Positions 57,089 through 64,000 of a stretch of 64,000 nt of DNA are shown piece after piece; within the stretch, counting starts at the first letter, position 1; every line of letters starts with the position of its first letter. The DNA comes from Clavaria fumosa (Eukaryota > Basidiomycota > Agaricomycetes > Agaricales > Clavariaceae): contig OX637801.1 in NCBI GenBank assembly GCA_951802425.1, positions 1,550,001 through 1,614,000 of the forward strand, in the 5' to 3' direction. A program made the translations under genes and the position numbers. The notes under the pieces were generated by a model. The model was not told the origin of the DNA. It searched no databases and saw nothing but the letters and a program-made list of their open reading frames with translations.

Positions 57089-60000
57089 ATGGCAGACCAT
57101 GTCGCCCCGCCTGTAGCCCAACCTATGAGGCTTGACCTATCTGTTGCCCCCTTTGATGGGCAGAAAAGGAACTTCCGTACATTCCTCCGATCCCTTCGCC
57201 TCCTGTTTATGGCGAACCCGACTGTCTATGCTGTGGACCTGGTGAAGGTCCTTTTTGCTCTGAGCAAAATTACTGGAGAAGGATTCGCTGCAGAGTGGGC
57301 GAATATGAAGGCGGAAGAGATCCTGGGTAGTGGCAAGGCCGGAACCTGGGCAGAGTTTGTGGAGGAGATGAAGCGCGCATTCGACGACCCGAATGACCGT
57401 GCGACTGCCCTTGCTGATATTGCAGGGCTGAAACAGGGTGCCACGACAGCACCAGAGTTCTTCGCGAAATTCGAGATGCTGTCCCGACGGGCGAAGTTGA
57501 GTGCAGAGAAGGACTCAGGAATCCTAGTCCATTGGCTGGAGTTGAACCTGAGTAGGAGGTTGGTGGAGAGAATCTATGGTGTCTCCCCGATGCCAGAGAC
57601 ATATGGAGAATGGAAGGTGCTGGCTGAGAGGCTTGATGCCCAGCAAAGGCGACTGGATGGGATACTCACGGAACGGACACCGCGACCCACTGTGACCCCT
57701 GCGCGACCCACCGCAACCCTACCGCGACCTGCTGTGACCGTTTCGCGACCTCTTGTGACCCCTCTGCTGTGTACTCCAGATGTGGCCATGGCCCGAGGAT
57801 GGGCCCCTGCTGATGAGAGATGTTGTTTCCGATGCCACCAGACTGGCCATGCTGTCCGTTTCTGCCCCCTGCCTGATACGCGTCTGCAGGTCCCAAGGGC
57901 CCAAACCCGGGCAGCACCATGTGCCCCCCAAATGGCGGAGGGATATGAGAAAGAGATTGCACGGCTCCGAGCCTGCATAGAGCTGTGTGAGAGAGAGAGG
58001 AGGACTCCCACTGGGGAGAAGAAGTGTGCCAGCCCCCTTTCCGTCCCTGTGCCTGCTGCAAGTATACCCCAATATACTATCTTGCAGCGGAGACATACCC
58101 GAATTGGGGCTGAGGTGAAGGAGGAAGTGAGACTGGCAGAGCGCCTAACCAGAGTGCGGCCAGAAGTGCGGAAACATGTGCCACGAGAGCTAGCCATCCA
58201 GGTGCACTTGGAGGCTTTCAGCACTGGCAAAGGGACCACAATGAAGGCCCTTGTCGACTCAGGGTGCACCAACTGCTTCATGGATTTGGAGTGGGCGAAA
58301 GGAGTGGGACTGGAGCCATCTCTCCTGCTGAACCCAATCACCATGTATAATGTGGATGGGACACAGAACAGGGATGGAAAGGTCCGATATGGGATAGAGG
58401 TGCTGGTGAGAGTTGGTGACCACCAGGAGCGGATCCACTTTCTGCTGGGAAAGACCCAGTCCCACAAGGTCATCCTTGGGCATGACTGGCTCAAGCGGCA
58501 TAACCCGGATATCGACTGGCAGAAGGCAGAGCTGAGCCTTACCCGCTGCCCCCCACAGTGTTCCCCATCCCCTCGAGCCCCTGCACCCCTGAAAACGAGT
58601 ACCCTCGCATCCACGAGTATTCTGGACACCCGTTTTCCCAACTCTGGCCCTACCCCCGATTGGCCCAGCTGCTACCCTTTGGTGTTTAGTGAAGCAAAGT
58701 GGGATGAACTTCCCTGCTCCCGACCAGACTTCGATATTAAGATCGAGTTCAAAAAGGACCCTGAGCACCTCTCCTCCAAGCTGTATTCTTTGACACGGCA
58801 GGAGATGGTGGAGATGAACCGTTGGGTGGATGAGCAGCTTGCTTCTGGACGAATCCGGCCCTCGAAATCCCCGTATGCCAGCCCCTTCTTCTTCAAACAT
58901 GAGAAGGACAAACTGCGGCCAATCATCGACTACTCGAGGCTGAATGCACACCTGATCAAGGACAAGTACCCCCTCCCCCGCATCCGAGACACAGTGGATG
59001 TGCTTAAAGGAGCGTCGATCTACTCTAAGATTGATGCAAAGGGAGGTTTCCCATCTATGCAGGTCTGGCCCGAGCACCAGCACCATTGCGCCTTCCTGAC
59101 ACCCCGTGGACTCTTCGAACCAGCTGTCATGTGGTTTGGACTGCAGAATGCCCCTGCCACCTTCCAACGCTTCATGAACCATGTGTTGAGGGAGGAGATT
59201 GCAGGAGGACATGTGAGGGCCTATGTGGATGATGTCATTGTGTTTGCAGAGGACTTGGCTACACACCGGTACTGGATGGATCGGGTCTTGAGGAAGTTTG
59301 GAGAGAATGGGTTGTGTCTCAAACTCAGTAAATGCGAGTTTGAGAAGAGTGAGATCATCTTCCTGGGGATGAAGATCTCCCACAACAGACTAGAGCATGA
59401 TCCGGCCAAGGGTGCGGCAGTCCGAGATTGGCCACGTCCTAAGAATGTGAAGGATGTCCAGAGGTTCAATGGGATGCTGAACTACCTCCGCCGGCACATC
59501 CCAAATCTTTCTGCCCGGGCAAAGCCACTCTTCCGGCTGACTGGGAATGTTCCGTGGAAATGGGAGGAGGAGGAGGAAGCAGCCTTCCGAGATCTCCGCC
59601 AGGCACTCGTATCAGCCCCGGTCTTGGCTCTGCCTCAGGACAAAGGGAGATGGAAGGTAGAGACAGATGCAAGCAATCTGGCAACTGGTGGAGTGCTCTC
59701 GCAGCAGCAGACGGATGGAACCTGGAGAGTTGTTGACTATATCTCCAAGGCCCTCACTGCAGCTGAGAAGAACTACAATGTGTACGACAAGGAGTTCTTG
59801 GCTGTGATTCGGGCACTTCGCGAGTGGCGAGCATACCTCATTGGAGCAGAGGAGACGATCGAGATCTGGACGGACCATGCAAACCTCCAGTACTTCCGGA
59901 AGCCCCAGAAGTTGAAGCTGAGGCAGGTTCGTTGGGTTGGAGAGCTCCAGTGCTTTGACTTTGAGATAAAGTATCGCACTGGCAAGTCGAACACAAAGGC

Positions 60001-61537
60001 AGATGCACTCTCCCGGAGACCGGACTATGGAGAGATGGTGGAGGAGGATGCACCAGTGCAGGTTTTCCCGGAAACGGAAGTCCGTGTGTCATTCACATCG
60101 GAAATGGAGACGCTACTCCAGAAAAATAGCGCGGTACACATACAGAAGCCGGAGGAGCTTGATGATGAGTGGACACGAGATCGTGCTGGACTCTGGCAAA
60201 AGGGGATAGTCACCTGGGTCCCCCTAGGAGCTCGTGAGGCCGTTCTCGAGTTTGAGCATGACCTCCCCGCTGCTGGACACCCTGGGCCCCGGAAGTTGAG
60301 AGCAGCACTAGTGAAGGGTTATTGGTGGCCGGACATGGTAAAAGATGCGGATCAGTATGCCCAGGGGTGTGAGACATGCCAGCGGACGAAGCCCGACCGT
60401 ACCAAGCGTGCTGCCCCACTGCACCCCCATCTGGTGCCCGATGGTCCCTGGTCGGTGATCTCATGGGACATAGTCGGTCCCCTCCCCCTCTCCCGTGGAC
60501 ATAATGCCATCCTTGTTATTGTCGACAAATTCACGAAACGGACACTGCTCGAAGCGATCGGGCTCGACCTCACAGGACTTGGAGCGGCGCGTCTCCTCCG
60601 GGATCGAGTGTTTCGTGACCATGGAGTCCCTCACAAGGTTGTGAGTGACCGGGGGTCCCAGTTCGTGTCCCGCTTCATGAAGGAGTTCTACTCCATGATC
60701 CGGGTAAAGGCAAATCCAAGTACTGCCTTTCATCCGCAGACTGATGGACAGACGGAACGGGCGAACCAGGAGATGGAGATCTATCTCCGGGCTTACGTGG
60801 ACCATCTCCAGGATGACTGGGCTGAATGGTTGTCCACTGCGGAGTTTGCTCTTAATAATCGTGAGCACTCAGCAACAGGACAGACACCTTTCTTCCTTGA
60901 TTATGGACGACACCCATGGAATGGGGGGCTCCGGCCACCTTCTGAGGTGAACCTGGCGGCGGACGAGTGGATGGCTAAGCTCACGGAGTCCCGAAGAGCA
61001 GCCAAGGAGGCAATGGAGAAAGCAGTGGCAGCGATGAAGAAGAGCTACGATAAGGGGAAACGCCCAAGTCGGGAGTACTCTGAGGGAGATCTGGTCTGGC
61101 TGGATACTAGAAACTTGAAGATGGACCGGCCCTGTAAAAAGCTTGACAACAAGAGAGCAGGCCCCTTTGCAGTTGAGGAGAAGGTGGGACCTGCTGGGTA
61201 TCGCCTCAAGCTCCCTCAGGCCTGGCGCATCCATCGGGTCTTCAATGAGTTGCTGTTGACACCATACCACCCCCCTTCCTTCCCTTCCCAGAACCTGCCT
61301 CCCCCTCCGCCCCCTACGATTGATGATGACCACCTGGAGTATGATGTGGAGGCAATCCTTGATGTTAAGAAGGTGGGGCATGGAGTGAGATACCTGGTGA
61401 AGTGGTTGGGATACCCTGTAGAGGAGAACACTTGGGAGCCACGACGGAACCTCACCAATGTGGCACTGCTTCTCCGGGACTTCTTCCTTGCTCACCCTGA
61501 CAAGGCCAAGCTAGCTGGTCGGGACGCCCAGCCTTAA
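57089..61537 (+). CDS. Gag-pol polyprotein of element C, single ORF with chromodomain
   Basis: An uninterrupted 1,482-residue frame from the ATG at 57,089. Capsid-like gag (residues about 10-190: FDGQKRNFRTFLRSLRLLFM, FVEEMKRAFDDP), a CX2CX4HX4C zinc knuckle CFRCHQTGHAVRFC (about 245-260), aspartic protease LVDSGCTNCFMD (about 388), reverse transcriptase with YVDDVIVF (about 712), RNase H (TDASNLATGG about 859; WTDHANL), integrase with H-H-C-C (HDLPAAGH, CETCQRTK; about 1056-1100) and D-D-E (WDIVGPL, SDRGSQF, QTDGQTERANQE), then GPxY-like residues and a C-terminal chromodomain (about 1411-1470, YDVEAILDVKKV, YLVKWLGYP, ENTWEPRRN). All catalytic residues are present. Fusion of gag and pol without a frameshift is the Tf1/sushi arrangement. 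The chromodomain suggests targeting to H3K9-methylated chromatin. Confidence 0.93.
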   Translation: MADHVAPPVAQPMRLDLSVAPFDGQKRNFRTFLRSLRLLFMANPTVYAVDLVKVLFALSKITGEGFAAEWANMKAEEILGSGKAGTWAEFVEEMKRAFDDPNDRATALADIAGLKQGATTAPEFFAKFEMLSRRAKLSAEKDSGILVHWLELNLSRRLVERIYGVSPMPETYGEWKVLAERLDAQQRRLDGILTERTPRPTVTPARPTATLPRPAVTVSRPLVTPLLCTPDVAMARGWAPADERCCFRCHQTGHAVRFCPLPDTRLQVPRAQTRAAPCAPQMAEGYEKEIARLRACIELCERERRTPTGEKKCASPLSVPVPAASIPQYTILQRRHTRIGAEVKEEVRLAERLTRVRPEVRKHVPRELAIQVHLEAFSTGKGTTMKALVDSGCTNCFMDLEWAKGVGLEPSLLLNPITMYNVDGTQNRDGKVRYGIEVLVRVGDHQERIHFLLGKTQSHKVILGHDWLKRHNPDIDWQKAELSLTRCPPQCSPSPRAPAPLKTSTLASTSILDTRFPNSGPTPDWPSCYPLVFSEAKWDELPCSRPDFDIKIEFKKDPEHLSSKLYSLTRQEMVEMNRWVDEQLASGRIRPSKSPYASPFFFKHEKDKLRPIIDYSRLNAHLIKDKYPLPRIRDTVDVLKGASIYSKIDAKGGFPSMQVWPEHQHHCAFLTPRGLFEPAVMWFGLQNAPATFQRFMNHVLREEIAGGHVRAYVDDVIVFAEDLATHRYWMDRVLRKFGENGLCLKLSKCEFEKSEIIFLGMKISHNRLEHDPAKGAAVRDWPRPKNVKDVQRFNGMLNYLRRHIPNLSARAKPLFRLTGNVPWKWEEEEEAAFRDLRQALVSAPVLALPQDKGRWKVETDASNLATGGVLSQQQTDGTWRVVDYISKALTAAEKNYNVYDKEFLAVIRALREWRAYLIGAEETIEIWTDHANLQYFRKPQKLKLRQVRWVGELQCFDFEIKYRTGKSNTKADALSRRPDYGEMVEEDAPVQVFPETEVRVSFTSEMETLLQKNSAVHIQKPEELDDEWTRDRAGLWQKGIVTWVPLGAREAVLEFEHDLPAAGHPGPRKLRAALVKGYWWPDMVKDADQYAQGCETCQRTKPDRTKRAAPLHPHLVPDGPWSVISWDIVGPLPLSRGHNAILVIVDKFTKRTLLEAIGLDLTGLGAARLLRDRVFRDHGVPHKVVSDRGSQFVSRFMKEFYSMIRVKANPSTAFHPQTDGQTERANQEMEIYLRAYVDHLQDDWAEWLSTAEFALNNREHSATGQTPFFLDYGRHPWNGGLRPPSEVNLAADEWMAKLTESRRAAKEAMEKAVAAMKKSYDKGKRPSREYSEGDLVWLDTRNLKMDRPCKKLDNKRAGPFAVEEKVGPAGYRLKLPQAWRIHRVFNELLLTPYHPPSFPSQNLPPPPPPTIDDDHLEYDVEAILDVKKVGHGVRYLVKWLGYPVEENTWEPRRNLTNVALLLRDFFLAHPDKAKLAGRDAQP

Positions 61538-61548
61538 GAGGGGGGTGA

Positions 61549-61837
61549 TGTTAGGATTGCTTATGTAAGCCATCCCAAAGTGCAGTTGTGGAGAAACTGG
61601 GGAGGGTTGTTGGAAGGTCACATGACCTGTGGCTGTGGTCAGATTACATAATCGTAAGATCACATGACCTGGGCCTGGGCGCATCACGTGATCTGAGGGT
61701 CCGAGCGTGGGAAAGTCGGCAAGTCCCGAGGCTCTTGCTATATATACTGCGTCCTTTCCATTTTTGTACTCTTTTCCCCTTATCTTAGTATTGTCGTCAT
61801 GACCTTACACTTAAGTTGTGTGAGACCCAGTCTGATA
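61549..61837 (+). repeat. 3' LTR of element C
   Basis: 289 bp, identical to the 5' LTR except for three transitions: ATTGC for ATCGC near position 10, CCCGA for CCTGA near position 178, and TACAC for TACGC near position 260. Each change creates or destroys a CpG. Confidence 0.9.
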
Positions 61838-61842
61838 CAAGG

Positions 61843-62512
61843 TGTAGGAATCGAATGGTATTAACTGCATCTTTGTGCAGTTCCTGGTTCTTGCTCTAGA
61901 GCCCCATCTTTCTTTGAGTATAGAATTATTGCAGTTTTTACTTTGGATGGCTAACCAAAATTAGTTGTTTTCATGGATATTGGTACATAGGCATATGTAG
62001 ATAAGGCCATAGGCTTGTTAGGCTAATGAGACACATATTTGGGGTGCTTCCAGGCAAGGAGAATGGCTAAACATGGTAAGGTAAGCACTTGACATCCTAA
62101 CAGTTGCCCAAAGAATGGTTTCGGGCATCATGAGCCCCAAGTGAAAAGGGGTAGGACTGGCCTCTGTGACTCTGTGTCCATGAATGGGGTGAGGTATGAC
62201 TGTGCTGGCAAAGGGGGGCTCGTTTTTGCAGTCAAGATGACATCACTAAGCACTGATCTTACTCCTGGGATGTGTGATGCCATACTGTAATACAGTGTTC
62301 GAATATTTTTCCAAGGTCACATGGTCACGGGTCACCCCTCCCCTGTTCGGCTGTTCGAAATGAAACTTTTGGTCACGCGTCACAACCGTGCCATAACTGC
62401 CGTTAGTGTATGATGCGTGAGAAAGTTTACATAAGCAACTGTACAGTTTATATCAAAATTAAGGCAAGGCGTCGACAGGCGCGTTCAGTCCTCCCCAAAG
62501 CTCGTCTCCAAC
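61843..62512. other. Intergenic: element C flank and eL43 promoter
   Basis: No gene. The first 350 bp resemble old repeat material. From about 62,300 there is a more ordinary upstream region, with TTTATATCAAAATTAAGG about 60-70 bp before the ATG. Confidence 0.35.
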
Positions 62513-63184
62513 ATGGTGAGTCACTGCCCAGACGCTATTTTGTTTCCCGGCGGTTCCTGCTCACCTATCACTGGTAGACAAAACGCACCCGCAAAGTGGG
62601 CGTGACCGGAAAATATGGCACTGCAAGTCGTCGTTTACTTTCTTTCTCATCATTTGACACCAATCGCGTTGGCCCTCGTTTAGCGTTACGGTGCATCGCT
62701 GCGAAAGCAGGTCAAGAAGGTAAAGTGTTTCCACACACTGGTTCAATCGATGCCATGTTTGACGAAACGTCCCCGAATCGTGTTCCCCCTGCGTGTCATT
62801 GCAGATGGAGATCACACAACACGCCCGGTACACCTGCACGTTCTGCGGCAAGGTGAGAGAGAGAACGCGAGAAACGGGCAGCCCCCTTCTCCCTGCTCCC
62901 TCGTCTGTGTCTGCAGTGGACGAAGCCGTTGCTCACACCTGCCGATTTGCTTTTTTTTTGTTCTGTTGCGTCTAGGACTCCGTAAAGCGCTCCGCGGTGG
63001 GCATCTGGAAGTGTTCGGCCTGCAAGAAGGTCACCGCAGGAGGTGCATGGACCGTCTCTACTACCGCTGCCGCCACCGTGCGCAGGTACGTGGCCACCTC
63101 TGCACTCACCCATGCATCTCTCTGATATACATTTCTCGTCGGTAAAGCACTATCCGGCGGCTACGAGAGTTAACAGAGGCATGA
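62513..63184 (+). CDS. RPL43: 60S ribosomal protein eL43 (L37a/L43)
   Basis: Five introns interrupt a 92-residue protein of exactly the family length. Exon 1 is the ATG alone (62,513-62,515), followed by [43 protein letters not shown], then [20 protein letters not shown] and [17 protein letters not shown], and [11 protein letters not shown]. The zinc ribbon is C39-x2-C42...C57-x2-C60. The second intron (about 62,623-62,683) uses a GC donor (T|GCAAGT...TTTAG); the others are GT-AG. Splitting the start codon from the body is typical of highly expressed fungal ribosomal genes, where first introns often aid expression. Confidence 0.93.
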
Positions 63185-63397
63185 TCTACCAGCGGACTGC
63201 GTCGTATTCGTCATGTTTGCCTGTATCCTTCGCTCGTGTCCATTAGAACCTCATTTCAGTTCATGCTGTGTTTGTCTTGTGTGTGAATTGAGAACATCCA
63301 TATTAGATCATGGTCATATTCGGCGAAACGATACAAACAGATAGATCAAAACGTAGTGTGTATTAAAAATTACTGGTCCATTGATCTCATTCGCAGC

Positions 63398-64000
63398 CTA
63401 TTCTGAAATGTCTCCTTCGCTATCACTCTCACTCTCGCTCTCGATGAAAGTGAGAGAGATAAAATCATCCCCGACCTGCGCCGCCTCTGGCGACGTAGGC
63501 TGTGGGGCGGAAACCTGGTCAGCAGTTCCAGAAAAAGCAGCACCAGCTTGTTCAGAAGACCTTGAGGAGCCAGTCGTCGGGACAGCCTCGGCGTTTCTGG
63601 TTGCGGTTGCGGTTGCTGTGGCAGGCGGAGTGACTTGTCTCCGGTTCCGGTTGGCCCTTATGACGTGCGGAAGCTTGCACCCCTTCGTCATGCAAGAGCT
63701 CTTCTCTGCAAAATCAGGACACTCCCTGACGTGTTGCTTGTCACAGTCAAGCCCCTTGTCACAGTATCCGAGGACGGCAAAGTCACGGCACACGCCCTGG
63801 CGCGGCGTCACCCGCACGTGCGGAAACGGGCAGCGCTCGCGCGTGCAGCGGCCGTTGTTGGCGAAATGCAAGCAGAGCGGCGTGCGTTCGGGCGTAGGCT
63901 CGTGCGACAGATTGCAGGCGTCGGCGTTGTTCGGACAGTTGCCCTGTAAAAAGTTCCAGCAGATCGCAATCTTGCTTGGGTCGTGCTGGTATGGACATGT
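63398..64000 (-). CDS. CCCH zinc-finger protein, C-terminal part (runs off the right edge)
   Basis: An open minus-strand frame enters at 64,000 and ends at 63,398, giving about 200 residues. Consecutive CCCH fingers are seen: the tail of one (CPYQHDP), CWNFLQGNCPNNADACNLSH, CLHFANNGRCTRERCPFPH, CRDFAVLGYCDKGLDCDKQH and CPDFAEKSSCMTKGCKLPH. The Thr/Ala-rich linker and the acidic Ser tail (IESESESDSEGDISE) follow. The spacing and the finger order resemble ZC3H3-type proteins, which link polyadenylation to mRNA export. The N-terminal region lies outside the window, so the assignment to ZC3H3 rests on the fingers only. Confidence 0.78.
   Translation of the reverse strand, partial: TCPYQHDPSKIAICWNFLQGNCPNNADACNLSHEPTPERTPLCLHFANNGRCTRERCPFPHVRVTPRQGVCRDFAVLGYCDKGLDCDKQHVRECPDFAEKSSCMTKGCKLPHVIRANRNRRQVTPPATATATATRNAEAVPTTGSSRSSEQAGAAFSGTADQVSAPQPTSPEAAQVGDDFISLTFIESESESDSEGDISE

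Larger units (their letters stand above)
56226..61837 (+). mobile_element. Intact Tf1-like self-priming chromovirus C (5,612 bp)
   Basis: Two 289-bp LTRs (56,226-56,514 and 61,549-61,837) enclose a 574-bp leader, one gag-pol ORF, and a purine tract AAGAGGGGGG (61,536-61,545). It is flanked by a 5-bp direct duplication CAAGG (56,221-56,225 and 61,838-61,842). The LTR ends read TGTTAG...CTGATA instead of the TGTCAG...CTGACA of elements A and B. LTRs differ at three sites only (about 1%), so insertion is fairly recent. Confidence 0.92.

Noticed and set aside
57574..59383. Two minus-strand frames over 350 codons within element C
   Set aside because: They are antisense shadows of the gag-pol ORF, with no family features.

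Overview
The window is a stretch of nuclear DNA from a basidiomycete fungus, most likely an agaricomycete. The protein-coding genes carry many short (about 47-110 bp) GT-AG introns, with occasional GC-AG ones. Their products match fungal families: Erv1, cystathionine beta-synthase, Ppo-type fatty-acid dioxygenase, epsilon-COP, class II aldolase, ZIP transporter, Dbp9, Trm82, ZNHIT2 and eL43. No rRNA, tRNA or CRISPR was found. Gene models were assembled by hand from frame continuity, splice signals and family motifs, so exon edges are good estimates, not proof.

Layout. 0-6 kb: ERV1 (minus) and cystathionine beta-synthase (plus) diverge from a short shared promoter with a CACGTGAT element; then a small hypothetical gene, an OXLD1-like mitochondrial protein and a free-standing double-PAH (Sin3-like) protein. 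6.6-13 kb: a DUF676/ROG1-like lipase, a 2.7 kb stretch without a gene, and a single-pass membrane SH3 protein with three 45-residue repeats. 13.9-23 kb: a 5 kb Ppo dioxygenase/P450 gene, epsilon-COP and fructose-bisphosphate aldolase, all minus strand. 23-31 kb: a PIF/Harbinger transposase relic, two convergent FAD oxidoreductases (one secreted and intronless), a conserved fungal membrane protein of unknown function and a ZIP metal transporter. 31.8-40 kb: ZNHIT2 and DBP9 diverge over 46 bp, TRM82 follows, then two small single-pass membrane proteins in tandem. 40.5-62 kb: a mobile-element island with three Ty3/Gypsy chromovirus copies (A minus, decayed; B plus, decayed; C plus, intact), an intron-containing hAT transposase, a captured fragment of NADP-isocitrate dehydrogenase and AT-rich debris. 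62.5-64 kb: ribosomal protein eL43 and the C-terminal part of a CCCH zinc-finger protein that runs off the right edge.

The housekeeping genes fall into loose themes: sulfur/redox (ERV1, CBS, OXLD1-like), and ribosome or RNA work (ZNHIT2, DBP9, TRM82, eL43, CCCH protein). The most notable structure is element C. It has 289 bp LTRs, a CAAGG target-site duplication and one uninterrupted gag-pol-chromodomain ORF. An 11-nt primer-binding site right after the 5' LTR is perfectly complementary to an 11-nt stretch of the LTR itself, about 43 bp downstream of a TATA box. This is the architecture of Tf1-type self-primed reverse transcription. The three differences between its LTRs are all CpG transitions, and copies A and B carry CGN-to-TGA stops, so the island looks shaped by CpG methylation and deamination.
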